Shown here in pieces: positions 24,010 to 35,073 of a stretch of DNA of 64,000 nt. The stretch spans positions 38,378,895 through 38,442,894 of the forward strand of contig CM064502.1 of NCBI GenBank assembly GCA_032716605.1, written 5' to 3'. How positions within the stretch are numbered: position 1 is the stretch's first letter; every line of letters begins with the position of its first letter. Made by a program: the position numbers and the translations under genes. Below the pieces are notes generated by a model. It saw only the letters and a program-made list of their open reading frames with translations. It was not told the origin of the DNA and searched no databases. The DNA is from Paralithodes platypus (Eukaryota > Arthropoda > Malacostraca > Decapoda > Lithodidae).

Positions 24010-25935
24010 GTTAGTAAATGAGGGGGGAATAAAATAAAGTTATTAATTTACAAACGCAGTTAGTCGCGGGTTTGATGCAAGATATTTGTCTAGGCGAAGT
24101 TTAAATGAATCAATGGTGCTGCAGTCTATAACGTTGTCCACAAGTTGACAACTCGATTGTAGAAGAAATCCTTAGATTCGTGCGAGTTAAGAGATTTACC
24201 AATAATTTTGCAACCGTTTCTCCGCGTGTAATTAGATTGGTCGATAGTGAAGTACTTACTACAGTTCATATTGTCCATGCCTTTGATGATTTTGAACACT
24301 TAAATTAAGTCGCCTCTTAATCTGCGCTGGGTTAAAGGAAATAGATTTAATTATCTAAGACGCTCCTCGTATGGTTTGTTCTTTAGGCTATTTATTATAT
24401 TGGTAACTCTATGTTGAACTCGTTCTAGCTTGTCTATATCTTTTTGGTAATAAGGGCACCAGGATTGAACGCAGTATTCCAGAAGAGGGCGGACTAAAAA
24501 ATTGTAAAGGGTTAGGATAACTTCTTTGGATTTATGCTCAAATGACCTGCCTATAAAGCCAATTATTTTGTTTGCCTTCTTAACAACTTCTGAACATTGT
24601 TAACTCGGTTTTAGGTTACTCGATATTGTTACTCCCAGCTCGGTTTCTCTGTTTACATTCTTAAGCTGAGTGTCATTCATCGAATAGTTTGCTTTCACAT
24701 TTTGGTATCCGATATGTAGTACTTTACATTTATCCGCATTGAAACTCATTTGTCAAATTTGGGCCCAACGTGACAACTTATCTAGATTGTGTTGCATATC
24801 GTCAACTTGTTCCGTTGAGAGTATGCTATTTGCAATTTTTGTATCGTCAGCAAATTTTGAGATTGTACAGGTGAGACCCTCATCTATGTCGTTGATGTAA
24901 ATTAGAAAGATAATTGGTCCTAGTACCGATCCCTGGGGTAGCCTGCTACTTACATTGGTCCATTTAGATGCCTTACCGTTTATGACTACTCTTTGCTTTC
25001 TGTTGCTGAGCCAATTTTCGATCCATTTCAACACACCATCTTGTATTCCATGCGCTTTTAGTTTTAGCAGTAAACGTTTCTGGGGAACTTTGTCAAAGGC
25101 CTTTTGAAAATCAAGGTATATAATATCTACAGCTTTACTCTCATCATAGAGATTGAGGATATCGTGGAAGAAGTCTAAGAGATTTGTTAAACAGGAACGT
25201 TTGCTACGAAAGCTATGTTGAGTATCTTTAAGAATGTTATTTTCCTCTAAGTGATTTACGAGTCTGTCTCTTATGAGCATTTCTAGCATTTTACATACAA
25301 CTGAGGTAAAGCTAATTGGACGATAGTTACTTGGTAGGGATTTGCTGCCTTTTTTCAAAATCGGTGTTACGTTAGCTAGCTTCCACTGATCAGGCATAGT
25401 TCCAGACTGCAAGGATTTATTGAATAGTAATGTCAGTGGTTTGGAGAGCTCATCCTTAGCTTCCTTTAGAACTCTAGGTGAGATTGTATCAGGTCCGGGC
25501 GTTTTATTTACCTTGAGTGTATCTAAACATTTCAATACTTCTCTCTCTGTAATGGTGATATTGCTTAGAACATCAGAATTATCTATCTGAATCGGCGATG
25601 CTGTAGGGATATCAATGAGGTCTTCTGTTGTAAAAACTGACGCAAAGAAGGTATTGAGGGCATTACTCATGTGTACTTCGTCTTTGGTATATTCTCCATT
25701 TTCATCGACTAACGGTCCCCTATAGTTGAAGTAACTACTCTCTTCTTTCTGATATAACTATAGAATTTTTTCGGGTTTGTTTTACTTTGATTCGCAACAT
25801 GTAACTCCAGGGTCTTTTTACTTTGCTTAATTAACCTTTTGGCTTTGCGTCGTAGTTCTACAAATTTCACCCGTTCTTAGTAATTTTGTGAGGATTTTAA
25901 TCTATCATTAGCAAACTTTTTTAGCAAGCAGACAG
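24010..25935 (-). pseudogene. CR1-like LINE, 5'-truncated, minus strand
   Basis: The RT is open from 25670 to 24753. It contains NKTPGPDTISPRVLKE, LPSNYRPISFTSVVCKMLE, IIYLDFQKAFDKVPQKRLL, LPQGSVLGPIIFLIYINDI and the catalytic box FADDTK. The C-terminal part continues to about 24010 in broken frames (YNFLVRPLLEYCVQSW, YFTIDQSNYTRRNG). The upstream linker (NPKKFYSYIRK, DENGEYTKDE) extends to about 25935. It sits between two GGT-rich arrays, which suggests insertion into one array. CR1/Rex-type by motif style. Confidence 0.88.
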
Positions 25936-25994
25936 TTTGAAATATCTTTATTCCACCATTATTTTGGGCTTATCATGTTGGCCTGTACGCCGCA

Positions 25995-26805
25995 TTTTCG
26001 ATGGTATTGTTGTGGGAGTGGTGGTTGTTGTGGTAGTGGTGGTTGTTGTGGTAGTGGTGGTTGTTGTGGTAGTGGTGGTTGTTGAGGTAGAGATCGTACA
26101 AGTGGTAGTTGTGGTAGTTGGGGTCGAGATGTTCTGCTGGTAGTTGTGGTAGTGGTGGTTGTTGTGGTAGAGGTGGTTGTTGTGGTAGTGCTGGTTGTTG
26201 TGGTAGTGGTGGTTGTTGTTGTGGTAGTGGTGGAAGAGATCGTACAAGTGGTAGTTGGGGTCGAGATGTTCTGCTGGTAGTTGTGGTAGTGTTGGTTGTT
26301 GTGGTAGTGGTGGTTGTTGTGGTAGTGGTGGTTGTTGTTGTGGTAGTGGTGGTAGAGATCGTACAAGTGGTAGTTGTGGTGGTAGTTGGGGTCGAGATGT
26401 TCTGCTGGTAGTTGTGGTAGAGATGGTGGTGGTGGTGGTGGTTGCGGTAGAGATGATTCTGATTGTGATAATGGTGGTGACAGTTGTGGTAGAGATGTTC
26501 TGAGAGCAGTTTTGGTAGTGGTGGTAGCTATAGTAGAGATTACACTGGTGGTAGTTGTGGTAGAGATGGCACTGGTAGTAGTTTTGGTAGAGATGTATTT
26601 TTAATTTTATTTTTGTTTTCCTCTTAACTGTAGTGGTAATATCCATAGTATTAATAGTGGTAGTCGTGGTGATGGTAGTCGCCGAGGTAGTAGAAGTAGT
26701 GGTGGTAGTTGTGATACTGGTGGTAGTCGTGGTAGTAGTAGCAGCTGTGGTGGTAGTAGTTGTGGTGGTTATAATGGTATTGGCGGTAATTGTGGTAGCC
26801 GTAAC
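25995..26805. repeat. (GGT/TGT)-rich trinucleotide array
   Basis: Same type as 23505-23830, with recurring GTGGTAGTGGTGGTTGTTGT and GGGGTCGAGATGTTCTGCTG modules about 130 bp apart. It ends where a LINE fragment begins. Confidence 0.92.
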
Positions 26806-28828
26806 CGTCCAATTGCTCTCATCTCATGTCTTTCTAAAGTTTTTGAAACTATTCTTGCTTCCAAATTTCTTAAGCATATCTCTTCTCATAATCTGCTCTC
26901 AGATCGCCAGTATGGCTTCCTTAACCCAGCAAGTGCGGCAAGAATTATATAAGGCCTACCGCTGCACTGCGGGAAGCCTTATATAATCCAAGGCATAACA
27001 AAAAAACATTTAAACCAGCCCAGAATATATATATTTTTTTTTAATTGCCCCTTGGCCATGGCAAATATCACTCCTCCACATCCCCTCCTTCCCCTCTCTC
27101 CCCCCCCCCCTTCAATTATCACCTATTCTCTCTCTTATTCCCATATTTTGTTGATATATTTTTGTGCTATCAATAGCGATTCATTAGCAAGCTGTGCTTG
27201 TATGTGCTACACAGCGAGTGAAAGAGAGAATGAGAGGGAAAACCACGGCAGTCTCGCTCCAGCCGTCGAGATGGCTGGCTGGCTGGCAGGCTGCCTCAGC
27301 CATAAGTTATGTAACTCCCGATCTAATTTGCCGATTTTGACCATCCAAACGCTGTTTTCACTTGTTTTATTGTTGTAACAGGTTAATATCTTTAGAATCA
27401 ACGTAAAATAGGCGCATATGGATAAGTATTAATGATATCTATGGTACGATGACGATTTGAGTGTAAGAAATACTCTAAATACCTCCGCACAGGGAGGGGT
27501 GGCCACTACCCTACCTACGCAGCGGAGAGGTTAAGGGTCGCTCTACTGGTGATCTTCTTTCATATCTTACTAACTCTTGGTCATCCTCCTTTTGGGACTT
27601 CGGTGAGACTTTTTCTATTGCACTAGACATATCGAAGGCCTTCAATAGAGTCTGGCACAAATCTTTAATTTCTAAACTACCCTCCTTCGGTTTCTATCCC
27701 TCCATCTGTGTCTTTGTCTCTAATTTCCTTTCCGGCCGTTCCATAGCCGTGGTTGTGGACGGCCATTGTTCACTTCCTCACCCTATAAACTCCGGTGTTC
27801 CTCAGGGCTCTGTCCTATCTCCTATTCTCTTTCTAATTTGTATAAATGATCTCCTCAACTGTACCTCAATTCCCATCCATTCATACGCAGATGACTCAAC
27901 CTTACACTACTCCCTTAGTTTTTCAGAACGCCCCAGCCAGCAATCCCTCAACGACAAACTTAATGAGGCCATAGAACTCTTAAATTCTGATCTAAATACT
28001 ATCTCCAATTGGGGCAGAGAAAACCTTGCTACCTTTAATGCTTCCAAAACCCAATTTCTCCATCTATCTACCCGTAAGGAACTCCCAGCGGACTATCCCT
28101 TATTCTTCAACAATACAAAAATCAATCCTTCATCTTCTCTCAATATTCTTGGTGTCTCTTTTTCTTCTGCTCTCAGTTGGAAGGACCATATTACCAGTCT
28201 TGCTAAGGCAGCCTCCCAGAAGCTGGGTGTGGTCAACCGCCTTAGGGGGTTAATTTCCCCTGCACAGCTTCTTGCTCTGTACAGGGGCATAGTGCGTCCT
28301 TGGATTGAGTAATGTTCACATGTGTGGGGAGGTTCCTCTCACACCGCTCTCCTAGACAAAGTTGAAAGGAAGGCCTTTCGTATCATTAACTCCCGTCCAA
28401 TCACCAACTCTCTGCAATCTCTCTCTCTCCGCCGCAATGTTGCATCTCTCTCGCTATTCTATCGCTACTATAATAATCAGTGTTCCTCAGAGCTTTCCCA
28501 GTGTATACCACCTCTTTTACGTAGGGCACATGGTACCCGACTTGCAACTCAATCCAACCCCTACTCTGTGCAACTCTCCAACCCGAGAGTGAAACGTTAC
28601 TCTCAGTCTTTCTTCTACTCAACAGCTGAGCTCTGGAACTCTCTCCCAGAATCAGTCTTTCCCTCTTCCTATGACTTAAATTGCTTCAAACTCCGTATGT
28701 CCAGGCATTTTGGCTCGAATGTCCCTTGATTTTGGCCCTGTCACTCTTTCAACTATGGGGGAGGCACTCGCTATAGGCAGTTCAGCCTAGTGCCTCCCTC
28801 AATCACAGAAAAAAAAAGAAAAAAAAAA
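26806..28828 (+). pseudogene. LINE L1 copy c, 5'-truncated and split
   Basis: Same family as the intact copy at 11823-15110 and nearly identical to it. It begins in the RT at CGTCCAATTGCTCT and runs to the 3' UTR and A-rich tail (about 28808-28828). It is interrupted at the TTAA of CTTCCTTAAGGGTCG by a 610-bp insertion (26921-27534). A stop codon near 28310 breaks the C-terminal part. The high identity suggests a recent arrival in the GGT array. Confidence 0.92.
26921..27534. mobile_element. TTAA-flanked insertion in LINE L1c
   Basis: TTAA at 26921-26924 and 27531-27534 flank about 610 bp that is absent from the intact LINE copy. Ends read TTAACCCAGCAAGTGCG and, inward from the right, TTAACCTCTCCGCTGCG, an imperfect inverted pair. 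The subterminal palindrome TTATATAAGGC...GCCTTATATAA lies near 26945-26987. Non-autonomous; no ORF with recognisable motifs. Confidence 0.85.
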
Positions 28829-28935
28829 TAGTAGTGATGGTAGTCGTGGTAGCTGTGATGGTAGGTGTGGTGGTAGTTATGGTGCCCGTGATAGTAATCG
28901 TGGCACCTGTGGTGGTAGTCGTAGTGTTGGTGGTC
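28829..28935. repeat. (GGT)-rich array, continuation
   Basis: GTGGTAGTCGTGGTAGCTGT-type repeats between LINE L1c and the RTE LINE. The same type of repeat resumes at 33849, beyond the RTE/piggyBac complex. Confidence 0.85.
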
Positions 28936-29149
28936 TTCTTTCGGGTGTTCCTCTTAGGGGTTGCCACAGTGGATCACTAGCTTCCATCTTGCAGTGTCTC
29001 CTGCATCTTCCTCCGTCACACCAACCACCAGCATGTCCTCCCTCCCTGTATCCATCAACCTCCTCTTTGATTTTCCTCTTTTTGGTTTGCTTGGCAGCTC
29101 CACCCCAAGCATCCTTCTCCCAACATGCCGTCGTACATGCGCTGTCCCT
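28936..29149 (-). pseudogene. RTE (BovB-like) LINE, 3' part
   Basis: The minus strand encodes, with frame breaks, GTAHVRRHVGRRMLGVELP and EDMLVVGVTEEDAGDTARWK, the characteristic C-terminus of RTE-clade RT proteins. The upstream part of the same copy is at 33601-33848. The piggyBac element PB2 lies between them. Confidence 0.8.
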
Positions 29150-29570
29150 TTAACCCTCCAGCCCCGGGGGCTATAGCTTGTGACTGTGCTCCGGTACCGG
29201 GTGATTTGACGATCTTTGGCCTATGTTAACTACTCTGTAAGTCAATGAATATGTCATGTAATGTTGTGAATAAAAAAGAATAATGTTCCACAAACCTTCC
29301 TCTGTCGAATGGCGTTGAGTAGAGGTCTCTAGCCCCTCTGGTTGCATAATGGTGAGCGCGGGAAGACGAGTGCTTTTCGGCGGCAAATTCTTCCCGCGTT
29401 CGGACGCGTCGCCCCGGCCATGGCTACGACGCACCTAGCCGCTCGTCGCGCCAAAGTATTTATCTCCCTTAGACGATTTTAGTGTTTGATATTGAGAATG
29501 TGATGTTTATTTGATATTTTCTAGTTATTTTGAGGCCAATTATATAAAATATGTTTATTAGGGTATCACT

Positions 29571-30252
29571 GTCACTGATATTGCTAATTTTCACTCGATA
29601 CCGTACATTTTATTAGTAATTGAGGTAGCTTATTGTTGTATTAGGCACTGATTATTCGTTATCACAGGTGTTTATTATACTTTGGCCATCATATATTAGG
29701 TCTTGTGTCACTTTCACTTTGACAAATATGCTTTAGAGAGTGTCACTGTCACTGATAATGCTCATTTTCACTCGATACCGTACATTTTATTAGTAATTGA
29801 GGTAGCTTATTGTTGTATTAGGCACTGATTATTCGTTATCACAGGTGTTTATTATACTTTGGCCATCATATATTAGGTCTTGTGTCACTTTCACTTTGAC
29901 AAATATGCTTTAGAGAGTGTCACTGTCACTGATAATGCTCATTTTCACTCGATACCGTACATTTTATTAGTAATTGAGGTAGGTTATTGTTGTATTAGGC
30001 ACTGATTATTCGTTATCACAGGTGTTTATTATACTTTGGCCATCAAATATTAGGTCTTGTGTGACTTCACTTTGACAAATATGCTTTAGAGAGTGTCTCT
30101 GTCACTGATAATGCTCATTTTCACTCGATACCGTACATTTTATTAGTAATTGAGGTAGGTTATTGTTGTATTAGGCACTGATTATTCGTTATCACAGGTA
30201 TTTATTATACTTTGGCCATCAAATATTAGGTCTTGTGTCACTTTCACTTAGT
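29571..30252. repeat. 177-bp tandem repeat inside PB2
   Basis: Units begin at GTCACTGATA (29571, 29748, 29925, 30101), giving periods of 177, 177 and 176 bp and nearly four copies. They are AT-rich and non-coding. They lie between the transposase stop codon and the left terminus of PB2. Confidence 0.93.
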
Positions 30253-30518
30253 TATATGATTTGTAAACGTTTTATATACAATTTATTGTGTCTTTTTTCA
30301 CTGATTTATATATTTCTATAGGTTCTAATCATATGAATGTCACTTGGTATATACATATGTGTCACTTTCACATATTATTATGGTGTAATTGTATTTGTAT
30401 CAATGTTCTCATAATACATGACTTTTGTATTACAATACATTGGTTTTCTTCCACTTTTTGCCTATATATAATTATAGTGTACATATTGTCATTTTATTTG
30501 GCAATTTCAGTATGATTA

Positions 30519-32642
30519 TTAGAACTCCAGGTTGGAGTGGTAATCAAAGAAGCACTCTAAAGCACAGAGTGCCACCTTGCACTCCACACACTCCATGGTT
30601 GACTTTTTACCTGACCTCGGCTTCACCCTGCTGTTGTAGCAGACATGGCACCGCTTCTGCTGTGTTCTTCCTGATTCATTCTGAGGCAGGGAACCAAGCC
30701 TGTGCCTAATCAAGTATTGAGCACACTGCAAGCGGTCAATAACGGCGGGCCCAGGATGTGCCACTGCCCTCTGTGGCGTAGCATACTTCTCCAGGAGCTC
30801 CGTCAACACCTGCTTTTGGAACCTCCGCAGGCTATTGAACTTCATGGGTGTGTTCACATTCCGAAGCTTGTATATGTTGTAGGCATTCAGAACTGACATG
30901 TCCACCATATGCAGAAAGAACTTTTTGTACCATCTGCACGAGGTACGCAGGCAGTCAATGAAGCCTATCTGCATGTCGGACTTGTCCACCAGCCTCATGT
31001 TGATGTTGTAGTCCAGGACAGCATCGGGCTTGGTCACCCTGGCCTGGGTGCGGCGATCCACCTTGCCAGTCTCCACCATTTCCCCCTTGTGGATGGTGGT
31101 CAGGAGGTTGACCTTCCGCTGGTCGTGCCAGTGGATAGCCAGAATGGGCCCCGACTTCTTCTTGAACACATCACCTTTTTTGGTCTTTGGAGGGAAAGGT
31201 GGCATGCCCTTCCTTTTCCCTCGTACTGTGCCTACAGTCCCCGTCTTGCGCTCATGCAGGTACTGTGAGAGAGTGGGGGACGTGTAATAATTGTCCGTGT
31301 AGAGGACGTGATTCTTGTGAAAGTAGCGGTCCATCATGGCTTGCACCACTGCTCCGCCAAAGCCAATGAGGGGGTCCACAAGCAAGTCCCCTTCCTTCCC
31401 GCTGTAGACCAGGAAGTCCAGGACATAGCCAGTTTGGCAGTCGCACAGCACAAAGAATTTTATGCCAAAGCGATGTCTTTTTGAGGGGATGTACTGCCGG
31501 AAGCTGAGTTTTCCCCGGAACAGCACAAGAGACTCGTCAATGACGACCTTGCGGAAGGGCTTGAAGTAGGAGGTGAAGCGTTCTCGCATCATCTCGTACA
31601 ACGTCCTAATATTCCACAGCTTGTCTGGGAGGTGGACGTCAAGGTTGGTGACAAGATGGAGCGCTGCGAGGATATCAAGGTACCGGTCGCGAGACATATA
31701 TTTCCCGAAGGCAGGGGTGGATATCAGATCATTGGTGATCCAATAGTCAGGCAACCTATGCTTTTTGACATGAGGCATTAGCATGGTGAGTGCCAGGAAC
31801 ACCATGAACTTTTTATGAGTCACTGGGGTCCACTGCCTCATGTGGCCCTTGGTCACCTTTCCCAAAAAGTGGACCTGGAATTGGTGCTGCTTATTTGTCT
31901 CTTTGACAACATAGCCTACCACCTCCTCATCAAAGAAGGCCTCAAATAGTTCGTGTGGTGGAGCATTGGGGCCTGCAGGAAAATAGGGGGTAACGCCTGA
32001 ACCCTCCAGTACCTCATCAAAAGCTGGCACATCCGGGTTGTATCCATCCTCATCAACTACGTCTTGCCACTGAAAAACGTAGAATGGGTCTTGTCTACGC
32101 TGACGAGGAGCTCCAGCTGGTGGCCCAGCACGCCCACGGCCAACTCGGGAGGCGTGCGCCCTAGGGCGGCGAGGGCGGCGGCCAGGGCGGTGGGCAGCAC
32201 GACGGGCAGCACGACGCCGGGCCAAGCGGATGGGTCGAGGGTCGTCGATGTCCATATAGTCATCGTCAGAGTGGTCATCTTGCCCTGACGGTGGACCTAT
32301 GTAATCATGGCCAGAGTCTTCAGAGAGGTGCCCTTCATCATCAGTGGCCCCCACATAATCTGGCGGGGAACCAGTGATGCGTGGGCGGCGTGCGGGTGGG
32401 CGAGGTGGGGAAGGAGTGGCAAGTGAGGCTGTGTCCCCCCGAGGTCCTGGGCTCCTTGGCCTGCGACGAGTGACAGAAAGCAATGTTTCACTGTCACTAG
32501 GCCCAGGTATTGGTGATGCGAGCTCAAAGACTTCTTCAGGAAGACATGTTGAAGGCGGGAGAGGTGGGGAGGACCGTGGGGAAAGTTGCGGGGACGTATG
32601 GCTGGGGCCGGCCGGGGTGGACGCCGCGGGAGCCTCGAACAA
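30519..32642 (-). CDS. piggyBac transposase core, open reading frame
   Basis: About 707 uninterrupted codons. The family excises and inserts DNA at TTAA without leaving a footprint. The catalytic aspartates, numbered from position 32642, are D369 (VIDESLVLF), D450 (YTDNYYTSP) and D507 (IHWHDQRKVNLLTT). Around them are RQYIPSKRHRFGIKFFVLCD and TGTVGTVRGKRKGMPPFPP. The C-terminal Cys-rich zinc-binding domain has CHVCYNS, CVECKVALCALECF and DYHSNLEF. An acidic and Arg-rich low-complexity region precedes the core. No ATG opens this frame at 32642. The natural start is probably the ATG at 33403 in another frame, joined by one frame change near 32640, so full-length function is uncertain. Confidence 0.93.
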   Translation of the reverse strand: MFEAPAASTPAGPSHTSPQLSPRSSPPLPPSTCLPEEVFELASPIPGPSDSETLLSVTRRRPRSPGPRGDTASLATPSPPRPPARRPRITGSPPDYVGATDDEGHLSEDSGHDYIGPPSGQDDHSDDDYMDIDDPRPIRLARRRAARRAAHRPGRRPRRPRAHASRVGRGRAGPPAGAPRQRRQDPFYVFQWQDVVDEDGYNPDVPAFDEVLEGSGVTPYFPAGPNAPPHELFEAFFDEEVVGYVVKETNKQHQFQVHFLGKVTKGHMRQWTPVTHKKFMVFLALTMLMPHVKKHRLPDYWITNDLISTPAFGKYMSRDRYLDILAALHLVTNLDVHLPDKLWNIRTLYEMMRERFTSYFKPFRKVVIDESLVLFRGKLSFRQYIPSKRHRFGIKFFVLCDCQTGYVLDFLVYSGKEGDLLVDPLIGFGGAVVQAMMDRYFHKNHVLYTDNYYTSPTLSQYLHERKTGTVGTVRGKRKGMPPFPPKTKKGDVFKKKSGPILAIHWHDQRKVNLLTTIHKGEMVETGKVDRRTQARVTKPDAVLDYNINMRLVDKSDMQIGFIDCLRTSCRWYKKFFLHMVDMSVLNAYNIYKLRNVNTPMKFNSLRRFQKQVLTELLEKYATPQRAVAHPGPAVIDRLQCAQYLIRHRLGSLPQNESGRTQQKRCHVCYNSRVKPRSGKKSTMECVECKVALCALECFFDYHSNLEF

Positions 32643-33403
32643 AACTCTCTTACTTTTCTTAATTTTTTGGTATATTTCCTACCTTTCCCCTTTTCGGCAG
32701 CAGTATGTCTCCTGTCGGGGGACCTAGGAGGCAAATAGGCCGAAAGTGTGGGGTCCTCAACCCTTGGCAATGGTGGGGGTGGTGGGGAAGAATGCGGGGC
32801 ATCCGGGTCATCTTGGGTGGCGTGGGTAGATAAGGGAGACAATGGCGGACGAGAAGGGTCACCACGCTGACCCTCACTCACAGCCTCATCCTCACCAAGT
32901 AGTTTTGCTTGTTCCCTAGCTGCCGCGGCCGCCTTCTCAAGTATTTTCTGCTTATACAAATGTAGCTTGAAAGGCGATTTACCTGGGGAAGGGCTTGGCG
33001 TCGTGTCACTTATGCGAAATTTGGTGAGTGACCTTGAACTCTCCCACTCACTCACTCTCTCAAGTTCACTGTCTTTAGGTAAACCAGCTTCCTCAACAAC
33101 TGGTACATCACCTTCATCACTCTCATCACTGTCATGTTCTCTCGCAAATCCCAGGAATTGTTCTTCTTTCTCACTCTCATGGCCATAATCACTCGACTTA
33201 TAATTACTGGAGTCGTCACTGACTTCATCATCAACATTATGCTTGGCATCAGCTCGCGCATAAAGTCTCAATGTCGTCTCAATACCTCCGGGAGATAACA
33301 CATTTAGGCGATGGCGTCGGGGTAAGGCGCGACGAACTAGCAAGGGCGTCGTAGGAAGCACGGTATCGGACACAGCGGAATCACTATTTGGCGTACTGTC
33401 CAT
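32643..33403 (-). pseudogene. N-terminal part of PB2 transposase (frame-shifted relative to core)
   Basis: Opens with ATG at 33401-33403 (MDSTPNSDSAVSDTVLP). It is rich in acidic and Ser residues (DDEVSDDSSNYKSSDYG, REHDSDESDEGDVP), as is usual for piggyBac N-termini. It runs into the core region near 32640, where the frame changes (KLRKVREF lies in this frame, LFEAPAAST in the core frame). Either a 1-nt indel inactivates the copy, or a short intron joins them: GTAAG occurs at the junction. Confidence 0.7.
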
Positions 33404-33517
33404 GATGGCGTCGGGGTAGATACTGTTGCTGTGGCGTAGTTTACTCCTGGTGGCGCCACCTACCGTCCCACGATACCGAAAATGTACGCGCGGCATTCGA
33501 AAGCACGCACGCAAGCA

Positions 33518-33590
33518 ATGGGCGTTCAAGAGCCCTTCCGGGTTGCGCGGGCCGAGGTTGTTATGGGCGTTCAAGAGCCCTTCCGGGTTG
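33518..33590. repeat. 28-bp subterminal direct repeat of PB2
   Basis: GGGCGTTCAAGAGCCCTTCC and flanking bases occur twice (33518-33545 and 33563-33590), 17 bp apart, next to the right TTAA. This is a plausible transposase-binding region. PB1 has an analogous duplicated CTCTTAAGAGTC. Confidence 0.85.
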
Positions 33591-33600
33591 GAGGGGTTAA

Positions 33601-33848
33601 TATACCCGGTACTCATTTATAATTCTATCCATCCATGTCACTCCCATAGACAACCGCAGCATCTTCAACTCTGCTACCTCCAACTCTGCCTCCCGTCTTG
33701 TTACCAATGCCACCGTCTCCATACAGTACAACATAGCTGGTCTCACTACCGTCTTGTATACTTTCCCTTTCACTCTTTCAGAAACCCTTCTATAGCAGAT
33801 CACTCCAGCTGTTACCCTTATCAACCCACTCCACCCGGCCTGCACCTT
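33601..33848 (-). pseudogene. RTE (BovB-like) LINE, upstream part
   Basis: The minus strand encodes KGKVYKTVVRPAMLYCMETV and LRLSMGVTWMDRIINEYR, the RT thumb/C-terminal region of RTE elements. It continues, after removal of PB2, into GTAHVRRHVG at 29149. It is 5'-truncated at a GGT-rich array. Confidence 0.85.
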
Positions 33849-34034
33849 AGTGTTGGTGGTAAGTGGTAGTAATGGTAGCCGTGGTGGTAGCAGTGTTGGC
33901 AGTAGTCATGGTGGTAGTTGTGGTAGCGATGTTGGCAGTAGTTTTGGTGATAGTTGTGGTAGTCATGGTAGTAGTTGTGGTAATCGTGGTAGTAGTTGTG
34001 GTAGCTATAGTGGTAGCGGTGTTGGCAGTTATAC
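33849..34034. repeat. (GGT)-rich trinucleotide array
   Basis: GTGGTAGTAATGGTAGCCGT-type repeats, matching those at 28829-28935 on the other side of the RTE/PB2 complex. Confidence 0.85.
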
Positions 34035-34330
34035 TTAACCCTCAAACGACGGCGATGTTTGTAACGTTTACGTCCTGTGTGGCGGGCAGATTTACCCTAA
34101 ACGAGCATCATTCCATGCTCTTTTTCATGCATAAACAAGAGCCAGAGCGTAATATAATTATGTATCTGTGAGAGGGCGATAATAGAGCTTTCCATTGACA
34201 CATGAATCTTCCTTGTACGACAACGGCTTCACTTGCAACGATGTTCCAACGCGAGTACAAAAACCCTAAAATACGGTAATTTCCTGAGATTTTACCCTAT
34301 ATAGCGAGACGAGGGATATGTACACATGTT
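34035..34330. mobile_element. Diverged TTAACCC element (family D relative)
   Basis: Starts TTAACCCTCAAACGACGGCG. The interior (ATGCATAAACAAGAGCCAGAGCGTA, AGAGCTTTCCATTGACAC, CCAACGCGAGTACAAAAA) is a diverged match to the family D copies at 41257 and 48189. The right end is not identified. Confidence 0.6.
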
Positions 34331-35073
34331 GTGGTGCTATCAGACTCAGTTGCGGAACTGGGTCCACGCTGAACGGTCAGAGGCCGCCCGTGCTCCTCCC
34401 ACCCCGTGTGACTCTCTCATATTGCCGATAATATGCGCAACATTCCTTGCTGCTTAATTAGTCAGCCGCCTTTGGGCCTAGCTTCTCTAATGTTGCTTAA
34501 GTTGTCAGCCGCGAAACAAGGATTAAGCACCAAACCACACATTCTGGAAGGAAGAATTATAATCATTAGTATTGCAGTCATATTCCGAATAAAGTAAATA
34601 TTAATTAAAATATAATATATCGTTGGCCAAGACTACTCTGCATACAATACTGGGAATTAAAAGAGTTCAATTAAAGTGTCCATAATTATCTAACCATTTA
34701 AAGATATGCTAATGGTACAGGATAGAGTAAATACAGGAATAAAGTAAATAAATTGACAAAGTAAAGAAATAATAGACTAAATGGTTCATAATAATCTAAT
34801 AATTTAAAGATATACTGATGGAAATAAAAGCTAGAAAGGTAAATCACCATCAGTATACTCGAATTACTTTATATAGGCTAACCTCTTCCACGGGGGCAGG
34901 GGCTAGGAATCCTCCTCCCCTTACACAATTATCCTACTCGACGAGACAGAGAAACGGGCGAGGGAACGTGAAAGTGTTCCCTGACCCTGAGAATAGGAAC
35001 TTTAAATAATGTTTATGTTCGGGCTCTGTCTCGTGTCAGCCACCCCCAGCAATGGGGTATGTGCCTGAGTACG
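34331..35073. other. No gene seen; AT-rich
   Basis: AT-rich DNA with short direct repeats (AATAAAGTAAATA; TAATCTAATAATTTAAAGATAT). No recognisable coding sequence. Confidence 0.4.

Larger units (their letters stand above)
29150..33600 (-). mobile_element. piggyBac element PB2, complete, about 4.45 kb
   Basis: Precisely bounded by TTAA at 29150-29153 and 33597-33600. Ends read inward as TTAACCCTCCAGCCCCGGGG and TTAACCCCTCCAACCCGGAA, an imperfect inverted pair. It interrupts an RTE LINE whose two halves flank it, confirming both ends. It encodes one transposase on the minus strand, carries 177-bp tandem repeats in its 3' flank and a 28-bp subterminal direct repeat at the 5' side. Confidence 0.92.

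Noticed and set aside
23446..26604. Poly-Val/Gly and poly-Thr/His/Pro open frames on both strands
   Set aside because: Translations of GGT/TGT-type simple repeats.
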